64,000 nt of DNA from Chloroflexota bacterium (GTDB lineage: Bacteria > Chloroflexota > Limnocylindria > Limnocylindrales > CSP1-4). The stretch covers positions 31,606 to 95,605 of the forward strand of contig SCUO01000049.1 of assembly GCA_004297395.1 (NCBI GenBank), given 5' to 3'. The notes below the pieces were generated by a model. That model was given only the letters and a program-made list of their open reading frames with translations. It had not been told where the DNA came from and did not search any database. Positions 7,788 to 15,574 of the stretch are shown piece after piece (position 1 is the first letter of the stretch; every line of letters begins with the position of its first letter). The translations under genes were made by a program, and so were the position numbers.

Positions 7788-8440
7788 CGACGCGCCGCCT
7801 CGGCCCGGTTTCTCGCTCGGAGCTTGTGAAGGATGCTGCTGACGTGCATCTCGACGGTGCGCGGCGAGAGGGTCAGGATGCCGGCGATCTCGTGATCGGT
7901 GAGGCCCTCGGCGAGCCGCTGGAGGACCTCCGCTTCCCGTGGCGTGAGCGTACCGAGCGCCGGGTCGGCGGCGCTCGCCGCGGAGAAGCCCGGGCGCGAA
8001 GTCTCGACCAGGTGTTGGACGAGGCGGGCGGCGGTCCGTCGTGACATTGCCAGCTCGCCCTCGATGGCGGCCCGCACCGCGCGCGCGAGCCCGCCGACCG
8101 AGAGGTCTTTGGTGAGATAGCCTGCGGCGCCGAAGCGCATGGCGTCGAGCAGATGGCGGTCCTCGCGCGAGGCGGTCAGCATCAGGATGCGGGTCCCGGA
8201 CAGCCGAGGCGCAAGCTCGCGCACCAGCGCGAGCCCGTCCATGCCGGGCAGCTCGATATCGACGAGCAGCACGTCGGGCCGGACCATTGGCGCGAGCTCG
8301 AGCGCTTCCTCGGCGCTCGCCACCTCGCCGACCACGGCGAGGTCGGCCGCCTCGAGCGCCTGGCGGACCGCGCTGCGCACCAGCGGGTGATCGTCGACGA
8401 CCATGACCCGAATGCGGGCGCGTGCTGGCGTCGTCGTCAT
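7742..8440 (-). CDS. NarL/FixJ-type response regulator
   Basis: A 232-residue two-domain regulator. The receiver (residues 10-125) has the acidic pair VVDDHP, phospho-acceptor aspartate 61 (VLLVDIELPG), a switch threonine in LMLTASRED and a lysine in GYLTKDLS. The C-terminal LuxR helix-turn-helix starts at LTPREAEVLQRLAEGLTDHEIA and continues through SPRTVEMHVSSILHKL. Its start overlaps the stop of the histidine kinase gene by 4 bp (ATGA), so the two form a cognate pair. No target is evident from the sequence. Confidence 0.92.
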   Translation of the reverse strand: MTTTPARARIRVMVVDDHPLVRSAVRQALEAADLAVVGEVASAEEALELAPMVRPDVLLVDIELPGMDGLALVRELAPRLSGTRILMLTASREDRHLLDAMRFGAAGYLTKDLSVGGLARAVRAAIEGELAMSRRTAARLVQHLVETSRPGFSAASAADPALGTLTPREAEVLQRLAEGLTDHEIAGILTLSPRTVEMHVSSILHKLRARNRAEAARRYRTAGRGPSFDPEP

Positions 8441-10182
8441 GCCACGTGTGCCTCGACCGCCGCCGCGGCAACGGGCACGCGGAGGCCTATGCGCGTCCCC
8501 TTCTGCGGCGCCGACTCGATCTCGAGCTCCGCGCCGATCTGGGCCGCTCGCTCGCGCATCCCGGCCAGGCCGAAGGCACTGTCGCCGACCATGTCTGGAT
8601 CGAAGCCACGGCCGTTGTCGCGGATTTCCAGCACCACGCAGCCGTCATCCACCCCGCCGCGGACGCGCACCACCGTCGCATCAGCATGGCGCCGCACGTT
8701 GGTCAGGGCCTCCTGCATGATGCGCAGCGCCTCGGCTTCGGCACGGGATTGCAGCGCCGGCAGCGTGGTGTCGCAGTCGAGCTCGACGCAGAGCCCGAAG
8801 CGATCCTCGAAATCCTCGAGCGCTCGCGACAGGAGCTCTCGCAGCGACACGTTGGTCGCGCTCGGTGCGCGCATCGTGGCCACCGCCTGGCGCGCCTCTG
8901 CGATTCCTGCGTCGACTGCCGCCGTCACCTCGTCGGTGAGCGCCTGTGCCTCCGGGCCGAGCTCCGGTTGGGCGGCGAGGCGCGTCGCCTTGAGCTTGGC
9001 CAGCCAGAGGTCCTGGGCCAAGCCATCATGCAGCTCGCGGGCCAGCCGCTCGCGCTCGGCCGCCACGGCGAGCGCCCGTTCCTGCTGCACGAGTTGACCT
9101 TCGAGCCGGCGCAACTCGGTGATGTCGTGGATGGTGACGAGCCGTCCGATGGGCCTGTCCTGCCAGTCAGTGAGCACGATTGCGCTGACTTCGCAGGTTC
9201 GCTGCCCGTCGTCGTTGTAGAGGACGATCTCGGACGGCGTCGACAAATCCGCGATGAAGGCAGCCAGTTCCACTCGCTCCCCGGCTGACTCGCGAATCGG
9301 ATGCCACACGACCGCCTGGGTGGGCGCCACCAGCAACCGGCGCGCGGCGGCATTGGCGTCAACGGTGCGGCCCCTGTCGTCGAGCACCAGCATCGCATCG
9401 GGCATGCGCTCGAGCATCGTCTGGCGGGACACGGGGACGAGGTCGAACAGGCGGAAGCGGACGAGCGCGATCGCATACATGCCCGCCACGATGTCGAAGC
9501 TGACGACACCCGCCACGATGTTCGGCACATAGACGATGTTGAAGACGCCCAGCGGATAGAGCACGCGAATCGCCACCTGGCCGAGGAGGATCAAGGCGAC
9601 CGGGGCGCGGTGGGCCGCCGAGCGCACGAAGAGCAGCACGAAGATCGCTGTGGAGAGGACGAACACGGCAGTCGCGAAGCCGCCAAACGCCATGCCGAGC
9701 GTGGTTCGGTCCCCCTGGATCTCGCCGTTCGCGACGATGCCGCGCCACAGCAGGCTGCCGCCAGCCACGAATTCGAGCACGACGTGGACGACCACCACGG
9801 CTGCGAGGATCCCGGCGACCGGGCGGGTCAGCCATCGCTCGAGCCCGGCGTACTGCACGGCGAACCAGAACGCGAGGACCACGCCCGGGAGCGTCAGTGC
9901 ATCCCGGAAGACGAACCAGAAGCGTTGCTGCGCCACGTCGCTTGCTGCCACTTCGGCGGCGGCACCGAGGCACCAGCCCACCAGGAGGAACGCCACCGCC
10001 GCAAGCGTCAGCGCCCCCTTGGTCTCGGAGCGGCGGTGCCACAGGTAGAGGCCGATCGCGGCGATGAACGCCGCGGATCCGAGGATCGGCCAGAGCAACG
10101 GGTCGTAGTGGTAGGCACTCACGGACGCGCTGTCCGAGCGAGGCGGTCTCCGGGCCCGCTCCAGCCGCGGAACGAGCGCCAA
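8437..10182 (-). CDS. membrane histidine kinase, 7TM-like sensor, PAS and HisKA_3/HATPase
   Basis: A sensor kinase of about 560-580 residues. Seven hydrophobic segments at the N-terminus resemble the histidine-kinase 7TM sensor. A PAS domain follows (MLERMPDAMLVLDDRGRTVD onward), then a HisKA_3 dimerisation helix with the phospho-histidine in RELHDGLAQD, and a HATPase domain with the N box (IMQEALTNVRRHA) and G box (DNGRGFDPD, GLAGMRERA). It phosphorylates NarL-type regulators and is coupled to the response regulator downstream. The full-length start is TTG; a GTG at 10122, just before the first membrane segment, is an equally good start. Confidence 0.9.
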   Translation of the reverse strand: MALVPRLERARRPPRSDSASVSAYHYDPLLWPILGSAAFIAAIGLYLWHRRSETKGALTLAAVAFLLVGWCLGAAAEVAASDVAQQRFWFVFRDALTLPGVVLAFWFAVQYAGLERWLTRPVAGILAAVVVVHVVLEFVAGGSLLWRGIVANGEIQGDRTTLGMAFGGFATAVFVLSTAIFVLLFVRSAAHRAPVALILLGQVAIRVLYPLGVFNIVYVPNIVAGVVSFDIVAGMYAIALVRFRLFDLVPVSRQTMLERMPDAMLVLDDRGRTVDANAAARRLLVAPTQAVVWHPIRESAGERVELAAFIADLSTPSEIVLYNDDGQRTCEVSAIVLTDWQDRPIGRLVTIHDITELRRLEGQLVQQERALAVAAERERLARELHDGLAQDLWLAKLKATRLAAQPELGPEAQALTDEVTAAVDAGIAEARQAVATMRAPSATNVSLRELLSRALEDFEDRFGLCVELDCDTTLPALQSRAEAEALRIMQEALTNVRRHADATVVRVRGGVDDGCVVLEIRDNGRGFDPDMVGDSAFGLAGMRERAAQIGAELEIESAPQKGTRIGLRVPVAAAAVEAHVA

Positions 10183-10465
10183 CTACGGCGATCGACGCTT
10201 TCCCGGCACATGGAATCCCGAACGCGCCTCAATCGTCGCCCCTCCTGAGCCACCCCCGCTACGTTCTCGATACCCTGCGATGGGACGAACGCGCCAGAGC
10301 CATTGCGCCCCAACGCTGGCGACGGTCCGGGTGGAGTGGCCAGCCGCGCGCTCAACTCCGGTCGGGCGCACGACTCGAGGGCCTGATCGGACACGGGCGC
10401 ACTCGAGTGCCGCGACGGCTGAACGGGCATTCGTGCCCAAAGGGGACGGTCGGGGTCCGGCCGGG
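10183..10465. other. intergenic region without a recognised gene
   Basis: About 280 bp between the kinase start and the end of the SRPBCC gene, both on the minus strand. It should contain the kinase promoter, but I see no convincing -35/-10 pair, strong hairpin or conserved coding frame. Confidence 0.4.
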
Positions 10466-10915
10466 CTAGTGGACCGACGCCACCGTCCCCTCGAGGAGGC
10501 GCTTCAGGCCGGTCCAGATTCTCAGCTCCTGCCGCCGACCCATCCACGCGACCAGCGGGCCCATCAGCCTGAGCATGCCGTGCGGCTGGATCTCCCCCGC
10601 CCACCGCATCCGGGTCGCCTCTCGAATGGGCTCGAAGGTCAGGGTGTAGGCGATGTCCATGGACGTCATCGTGGTCGTGGAGGCGAGCCGCCGGGGCCGC
10701 TCGTACTCGGTGACCCTGATGACCATCGAGACGGGCCGTCCCCCGCTCACGACCTCCGCCCGGTACTGCGTACCCACGCCGATGGGTCCGTCCGAGATCT
10801 TCTCGGCGAGGCGCATCTGCGTGTTGTATGTCGGCTCGTTGCGTTCGTCGGCGACGTAGTCGAACACGTCCTCGACCGGACGGTCGATGACGATGTCTCC
10901 CTTGATGCGGATCAC
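10466..10915 (-). CDS. SRPBCC family protein (polyketide cyclase/START-like)
   Basis: A 149-residue protein with the SRPBCC pattern: KGDIVIDRPVEDVFDYVADERN at the N-terminus, a central antiparallel sheet (MVIRVTEYERPRRLA, AYTLTFEPI), and a long C-terminal helix ending GLKRLLEG. Such proteins form a helix-grip cavity for small hydrophobic ligands. The GTG start overlaps the stop of the upstream membrane-protein gene (GTGA), so they are translationally coupled. The ligand is unknown. Confidence 0.85.
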   Translation of the reverse strand: MIRIKGDIVIDRPVEDVFDYVADERNEPTYNTQMRLAEKISDGPIGVGTQYRAEVVSGGRPVSMVIRVTEYERPRRLASTTTMTSMDIAYTLTFEPIREATRMRWAGEIQPHGMLRLMGPLVAWMGRRQELRIWTGLKRLLEGTVASVH

Positions 10916-11637
10916 TTCGCTCTCACCTCCGGCTGGCGGATTGGCCCCGCCGCCGCTCCCCCCAGCGCACGGCGGAAGACGAGGCTCAGGAGCACTCCCG
11001 CGGCGATCAGCACGATCCAGTTGATCGACAGGACCGACACCTCGAAGGCGATGAGGTCACCGCCGACGATCCAGAACCACACGAGAGCCGCGACGGCCAG
11101 GACGAAGCCGCCCACGAACAGCCAGCGGATCGCGCGCTCGACCCGACCGCCGGCGAACACCGGTGCGGCGAACAGGAGCGCGAGACTCATCGCCAGGTAG
11201 CCGAGCGCCTCGCCGGCAATGAACAATCCGTGCGGGTTGTACTGCGTCAACAGCGACAGGCCGTCGGTCTCACCGGCCTGCAGGCTCGGGATCACGACGG
11301 TCAGCTGGACGAAGTAGTCGGCCCCGATGACAACGGCGAAAGCCGTCGCGAACGCCAGACCGATGCTGCTGAAGATTCTCCGCGACTCCGGGGCGTAGGC
11401 GTGGATCGCGGCCGCGAGCACGACGAAGACCGGGACGAGCAGGAGACCCGGGATCAGCCACAGGTAGTCGCCCGGAATGAACTGGGCGACGTCGGTGTAC
11501 GGGACGGGGATGCAGGCCCAGGTCGTCGGACCGCAGAAGGGGCCACTCCTCGCCGGCGTCGAGATCCCCGCGACCGCGAAGGTCGCGGTGACGATCACTG
11601 TCAGGATCGCTGCCCAGAACCCGGTTCGGTAGTGCAC
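10912..11637 (-). CDS. multi-pass membrane protein of unknown function
   Basis: About 241 residues with six or seven predicted membrane segments, the first at FWAAILTVIVTATFAVAGI and the last at INWIVLIAAGVLLSLVF. I do not recognise the family. The GTG at 11637 just before the first membrane segment is my chosen start; a longer frame to 11949 adds an arginine-rich, low-quality leader. It overlaps the SRPBCC gene by 4 bp and is probably its functional partner. Confidence 0.65.
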   Translation of the reverse strand: MHYRTGFWAAILTVIVTATFAVAGISTPARSGPFCGPTTWACIPVPYTDVAQFIPGDYLWLIPGLLLVPVFVVLAAAIHAYAPESRRIFSSIGLAFATAFAVVIGADYFVQLTVVIPSLQAGETDGLSLLTQYNPHGLFIAGEALGYLAMSLALLFAAPVFAGGRVERAIRWLFVGGFVLAVAALVWFWIVGGDLIAFEVSVLSINWIVLIAAGVLLSLVFRRALGGAAAGPIRQPEVRAK

Positions 11638-12030
11638 GGAAAAGCAAGGCCTCGAGTGCGGACGCGCATGGAGCAGGGACTGCACCTGGAGGGCCGCGCG
11701 TCGACGTGCCCCGAGGCCTGTGGGCAGCATGTCCCGAGGCGCTGCAGGGAACGAGTGCCGTTCATCCCGATCCCGAGCCCCGCGGCCCCGTCGAAACGGC
11801 CCGGGAGCCGGTGCGATCGGGCCAGCGTGAGCGGCGTCGTGTCCCAAGGGACGCGGCGGCGGGCCGCGGTTCCTCGTTGGCCGGTTGGCCACGCCTTCGG
11901 TTATCTCGCCGCTCGGGCACCCCAGGTGCACTGGCGCCTTGGGCGCCATGGGCCGCGGGGGCTTCGAGGAGGGCTGGGGCCGCGGGCGCCTGTGCAGTCG
12001 GCGAGCTGCCCGCGACCGGGATGCGCAGAC
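11638..12030. other. intergenic region with no supported gene
   Basis: About 390 bp between two minus-strand genes. Open frames here are arginine- and proline-rich products of high GC and look like noise. I see no RNA gene or strong repeat. It should hold the promoter of the membrane protein/SRPBCC pair and the transcription end of the DUF6326 gene. Confidence 0.4.
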
Positions 12031-12459
12031 CTACATGTCCGTTGCGAGCCTCGCCGAGGGGGCGCGCCACTCCGCGGGCCGCCAGGTCCAGGACCACCAC
12101 GCGATCGCCAGGCATCCGAGGGTCTCGAGGGCCGCGATGAACACGTAGTGGGGCGTGGCCGAACCCATGCCCAGCACGAATGCGACCGTCACGACGGCGG
12201 CGCCGATGTTGGCCCACCGCGCCGTCCGCTGCGGCAGCAGGAGCGAGAGCAGGACCATGGAGATCGGGACCTCCGCCACGACCGCCGCGACGAGCAGGAA
12301 CGCGGGCGTGATCTGGATCCCCTCGGCGGTCCCGGCGAGGACCTGCTGGAGCGCGCCCGGGCTCATGAACGAGAGGATGTCCGCGAACACCATGTTGAGC
12401 ATGACGAAGACCCATGCCGCAGACAGGCGTGCGCGCATCCCAACGACTTCCGTGTGCAC
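12031..12459 (-). CDS. DUF6326-like small membrane protein
   Basis: A 142-residue membrane protein with four hydrophobic segments. The start region (WVFVMLNMVFADILSFMSPG) is typical of DUF6326-like proteins, whose role is unknown. The GTG start has a near-perfect Shine-Dalgarno (AAAGGAG) 5 nt upstream. It diverges from a TetR regulator across a region with two palindromic operators, so it is the probable regulated gene. Confidence 0.75.
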   Translation of the reverse strand: MHTEVVGMRARLSAAWVFVMLNMVFADILSFMSPGALQQVLAGTAEGIQITPAFLLVAAVVAEVPISMVLLSLLLPQRTARWANIGAAVVTVAFVLGMGSATPHYVFIAALETLGCLAIAWWSWTWRPAEWRAPSARLATDM

Positions 12460-12508
12460 GATGACTCCTTTGGCCGGCGCGCGTGGGGCGGCGGCGCTCT
12501 TCGAGATG

Positions 12509-12531
12509 TCGTACTAACGTTGTTAGTACGA
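12509..12531. promoter_or_regulatory. TetR-type operator O1
   Basis: A perfect inverted repeat TCGTACTAAC/GTTAGTACGA, 10-bp arms with a 3-bp centre, in the divergent gap between the DUF6326 gene and a TetR gene. It is the stronger of two related sites. Confidence 0.75.
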
Positions 12532-12546
12532 CTGCGCGGATCATGC

Positions 12547-12563
12547 ACTAACGCTGTTAGTAT
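12547..12563. promoter_or_regulatory. TetR-type operator O2 with -10 box
   Basis: ACTAAC-GCT-GTTAGT repeats the core of O1 (ACTAAC-GTT-GTTAGT), with its centre 34 bp away. The overlapping TAGTAT (12558-12563) is a plausible -10 box for the rightward TetR gene. Confidence 0.65.
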
Positions 12564-12605
12564 GTCAACGGGTTCTCCCGCGGGGGAAGGACGGCTGGAG
12601 GCGCA

Positions 12606-13274
12606 ATGCCACGCAGGGCGCACAACGATGAGCGGCGCGAGACACTGAATCGAGATCGCGTGCTGCGGACGGCGATGGCCGTGGCGGACGAGCGCGGGAT
12701 CGAGACGCTCACGATGCGCGAGCTTGCCGGCCGGCTCGGCATCGAGGCGGCGTCGCTCTACAACCACGTCTCGGGCAAGGACGACCTCCTCGCAGGGATG
12801 GCGGACCTCGTGATCGCGGAGATCGACCTGCCGTCCGAGGACTCAGGCTGGCGCGAGGCGATGCGCCGGCGTGCGATGTCGGCCCGCGAGCTCTTCGAAC
12901 GTCACGGGTGGGCGGCCGCGCTCATCGACACACGCATGCAGGCCCAGCCCAGCGGGCTCGCGTATGCGGACCGGGTCCTGGGCACGCTCCTCCGGGTGGG
13001 CCTCTCCCCGGCGGTCGCGGGCAACGCGTTCCTCGTCCTCGACAGCTACATCTACGGCTACGAGCGGCAGCGGACGATCCTGTCCAGGGATGACGGCGGC
13101 GACTCCACCGACACGGCGCAGGAGGTCGGCGACGCGATCCCGCCCGGCGCCTTCCCGGCGCTTGCCGCGGTGGCGGCGGCCTACGCGAAGCAGCCGTTTG
13201 ACGAGGACGCCGGGTTCGCGTTCGGCCTCGAGCTGCTGCTCGACGGGATCGAGCGGCTGCTGCCGACAGGCTGA
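12606..13274 (+). CDS. TetR family regulator with TetR_C_1-type ligand domain
   Basis: A 222-residue regulator. The helix-turn-helix occupies about residues 18-65 (RVLRTAMAVADERGIETLTM, then ELAGRLGIEAASLYNHVSGK). The C-terminal domain has the TetR(C)_1 pattern (VLDSYIYGYERQ, then GFAFGLELLLDGIERLLP). GGAGG lies 5-6 nt before the ATG. Two palindromes upstream are its likely operators, controlling itself and the divergent DUF6326 gene. It is a paralogue of the TetR at 14014. Confidence 0.9.
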   Translation: MPRRAHNDERRETLNRDRVLRTAMAVADERGIETLTMRELAGRLGIEAASLYNHVSGKDDLLAGMADLVIAEIDLPSEDSGWREAMRRRAMSARELFERHGWAAALIDTRMQAQPSGLAYADRVLGTLLRVGLSPAVAGNAFLVLDSYIYGYERQRTILSRDDGGDSTDTAQEVGDAIPPGAFPALAAVAAAYAKQPFDEDAGFAFGLELLLDGIERLLPTG

Positions 13275-13323
13275 AGTCGCGGCCGCTGTGGCCGTCCGGA
13301 CGCGCCGCCTGGAAGTACCGACC

Positions 13324-13944
13324 TCAAGGCGCACCGCATGCGACACCCCGAGCCCCTATCGACCCGGTTGTCTGGACGGACGGACCCATCGCAGCTTCGC
13401 CCCGGGCCGCGTCGGTGACCCGTTCTCCGGCCCCTTGCGGCGCGACCCGCCGGACCCGGAGCGCCTGGTTGACCGCGAGCAGACGGAAGCCCTGCTGATC
13501 GCCGCCCGCGAACCGGGCCGAAACCGCCTGCATCGGGATGATCTCCGGCTGGTCCACCTCGTACGTCTGCCCCTCGTGCACGATCGTGGCGGACCCGCTC
13601 GCCAGCACGTTCTGGAGCCAGTTCGTGCGTGACCCGTACACGAGCGCGATCAGGAACCCGTCGTCGGCGGCCACCACCCCGACGGGCGTTTCGTACGGTC
13701 GGCCCGAGGTCCGGCCGCGATGCCGGATCACGGACGCATACGCTCCGGGCGTGCCTGCCGATCGCATCTGCTTCGGGTTGATGATCGCGCGCTGGAGTCG
13801 AATGAGGGGGCCGAGCACGAGCGGGGTCTTCGCTCGCATCCCCAGCACGTACACGAGCGCGATCGCCACGACTCCCAGGAACAGGGCGCCCACGAGGGTC
13901 GCCACCTGCAGCAACATCGGTGCCTCCTTGGCTGGTGCGTTCAT
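13324..13944 (-). CDS. DUF385-type deazaflavin-dependent nitroreductase-like protein, membrane-anchored
   Basis: A 206-residue protein with an N-terminal membrane helix (about residues 12-36), then a split-barrel domain of the F420-dependent Ddn/DUF385 family: SVIRHRGRTSGRPYETPVGV, FLIALVYGSRTNWLQNVLASG and ATIVHEGQTYEV. Members reduce nitro-compounds or quinones with deazaflavin. The last 30 residues are low complexity. A TACAGT box ends 7 nt before the ATG, so the mRNA may be leaderless. It diverges from a TetR gene and is its likely target. Confidence 0.8.
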   Translation of the reverse strand: MNAPAKEAPMLLQVATLVGALFLGVVAIALVYVLGMRAKTPLVLGPLIRLQRAIINPKQMRSAGTPGAYASVIRHRGRTSGRPYETPVGVVAADDGFLIALVYGSRTNWLQNVLASGSATIVHEGQTYEVDQPEIIPMQAVSARFAGGDQQGFRLLAVNQALRVRRVAPQGAGERVTDAARGEAAMGPSVQTTGSIGARGVACGAP

Positions 13945-13947
13945 CAG

Positions 13948-13992
13948 CTACACTGTAAGCTGACGGTGTAAGCCTATGACTACACTGTAAGC
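13948..13992. promoter_or_regulatory. repeated operator in divergent DUF385/TetR promoter
   Basis: The 13-mer CTACACTGTAAGC occurs twice (13948-13960 and 13980-13992). The first copy also forms an imperfect inverted repeat with ACGGTGTA (13963-13970). The -10 boxes of both divergent genes (TACAGT leftward, TACACT rightward) fall inside the repeats, so one protein could block both. Confidence 0.65.
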
Positions 13993-14013
13993 CTGTCAAG
14001 GGTGAGGGATCCA

Positions 14014-14694
14014 ATGACGAAACCGCCGACGCAGCCCACTCCGGCCGCGGCCTCCGGACGCATGCCGCTACACCGCGACCGGGTCCTCCAGGCGGCCGTT
14101 GCGCTTGCCGATGAGGACGGCCTGGATGCGGTGTCGATGCGCAGGCTCGGTCAGCAACTGCGGGTCGAGGCGATGTCGCTCTACAAGCACGTGGCCAACA
14201 AGGACGACATCCTCGACGGCATCGCCGACCTCGTCGTGGGCGACTTCGAAGTGCCGTCCGGCGACATCGACTGGAAGACGGCTGTTCGGCGGAGTGCGAT
14301 CTCGGCCCACCAGGCCCTGGTACGCCACCCCTGGGCCAGCAGCCTGATCGAGTCCCGCCGCAACGCCGGTCCCGCGAGGCGGCGTTACCTGGACGCGTTG
14401 ATCGGGGTCCTTGCCGGCGCGGGGTTCCCGATGCCGATCGTCATCCGCGCGATCATGGCGCTGGACAGCCACACCTACGGCTTCGTGCTCCAGGAGATGG
14501 CGTGGTCGTTCGACAGTGAGAACGCGCCGGAGATGGCGACCGCGTTTGCGCGAAGCCTTCCGGCGGGCGAGTACCCGAACCTCCTCGCGATGGCCGAGAT
14601 GACGGCGACGGCCCCTGGCGGCGCCGCGGTCGACTTCGAGTTCGGGCTGGATCTGATCCTCGACGGCCTCGAGCGGCTCCGCCCAACGCCCTGA
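14014..14694 (+). CDS. TetR family regulator with TetR_C_1-type ligand domain
   Basis: A 226-residue repressor closely resembling the one at 12606. The helix-turn-helix is in about residues 20-66 (RVLQAAVALADEDGLDAVSM, SLYKHVANKDDILDG). The C-terminal domain shares the MALDSHTYGFVLQE and FGLDLILDGLERLRP pattern. The ATG at 14014 is preferred over an upstream GTG at 14002 because GAGGG lies 5 nt before it. It diverges from the DUF385 gene over repeated operator-like sequence. Confidence 0.9.
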   Translation: MTKPPTQPTPAAASGRMPLHRDRVLQAAVALADEDGLDAVSMRRLGQQLRVEAMSLYKHVANKDDILDGIADLVVGDFEVPSGDIDWKTAVRRSAISAHQALVRHPWASSLIESRRNAGPARRRYLDALIGVLAGAGFPMPIVIRAIMALDSHTYGFVLQEMAWSFDSENAPEMATAFARSLPAGEYPNLLAMAEMTATAPGGAAVDFEFGLDLILDGLERLRPTP

Positions 14695-14710
14695 GCTGCG
14701 GAGATCCGCT

Positions 14711-15574
14711 CTACAGGACCGCGACGGCATTCCGCAGGGCATCGGATACCGCGTGAGCGATGCCGGGCGCTGCAAGGTTCCCCGTCCGCCGCCATGCGGT
14801 CACGAGGACGTAGCCCAGCACGCCATGGATGGCCACGAGATACGGGACCGTCAGAAGCCCGAGGTCCACGGACATCACCGGCAGGTGCCAGAGGCCCCAC
14901 AGCGCGGATCCGTAGAGGGCCGATGCACGGTCGGGACCGGGCGTCGAGCCGCGCAGGTACGGGTCGAGGAGCCCCCGGAAGAGGACCTCCTCCATGACGA
15001 ACACGACGGGGATGTAGGTGGCGACCGAGATGACGGCGGTCGCGACCGCGCCGCCGAGGTTTCCATCGAAGCCTCCCGAGACGAGCCGGAGGGCGACGAT
15101 GACGGCCGCGAGGATGGCGCCGTTGATCAGCGACGCCCGGGCGGTCGACCGCGCCGCATCCCGGTTCATGGCTCGAATGCTGTAGACCGCGCCGATCGCG
15201 CCGAGGATCGCGGCCAGGCCGTAGCCCGCCAGGATCGGGTCGCCGTGCTGGATGCCCCGGAGGAGGACCATGGCCGGTGCGATCGCCACGACGCCGACCG
15301 CCAGCATCGACCGCGGCGTGAACGCCAGGGGTGGCGCAGCGCGCAGCCACAGCGCCCGGAGTGGCCTGCGGACGACCAGCGCCTGGAAGGCGACCGTGAT
15401 CGGGATGCCGAGGAGCAGGTAGCCCTCCGCGCTGAGCTCGAACGCGATGCCCAGGGCCGCGTACCCGCCGATCAGGAGGGTTGCTCCGACCACGCGGGCC
15501 ACGCGGCCTTCGACCGCGGTGACCTGGGTCGGTCTGCCCATGCGCGCCGGGAGCGCATCGGATCGGGCGCTCAT
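14711..15574 (-). CDS. CPBP family intramembrane metalloprotease
   Basis: A 287-residue membrane protein with eight or so hydrophobic segments. All three CPBP motifs are present: EEVLFRG (glutamates and arginine), WGLWHLPV, and NLAAPGIAHAVSDALRNA near the C-terminus. These proteases cut membrane or prenylated substrates. The start overlaps the stop of the alpha/beta hydrolase gene by 4 bp, so the two are one operon. It converges with the TetR gene, 16 bp apart. Confidence 0.88.
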   Translation of the reverse strand: MSARSDALPARMGRPTQVTAVEGRVARVVGATLLIGGYAALGIAFELSAEGYLLLGIPITVAFQALVVRRPLRALWLRAAPPLAFTPRSMLAVGVVAIAPAMVLLRGIQHGDPILAGYGLAAILGAIGAVYSIRAMNRDAARSTARASLINGAILAAVIVALRLVSGGFDGNLGGAVATAVISVATYIPVVFVMEEVLFRGLLDPYLRGSTPGPDRASALYGSALWGLWHLPVMSVDLGLLTVPYLVAIHGVLGYVLVTAWRRTGNLAAPGIAHAVSDALRNAVAVL

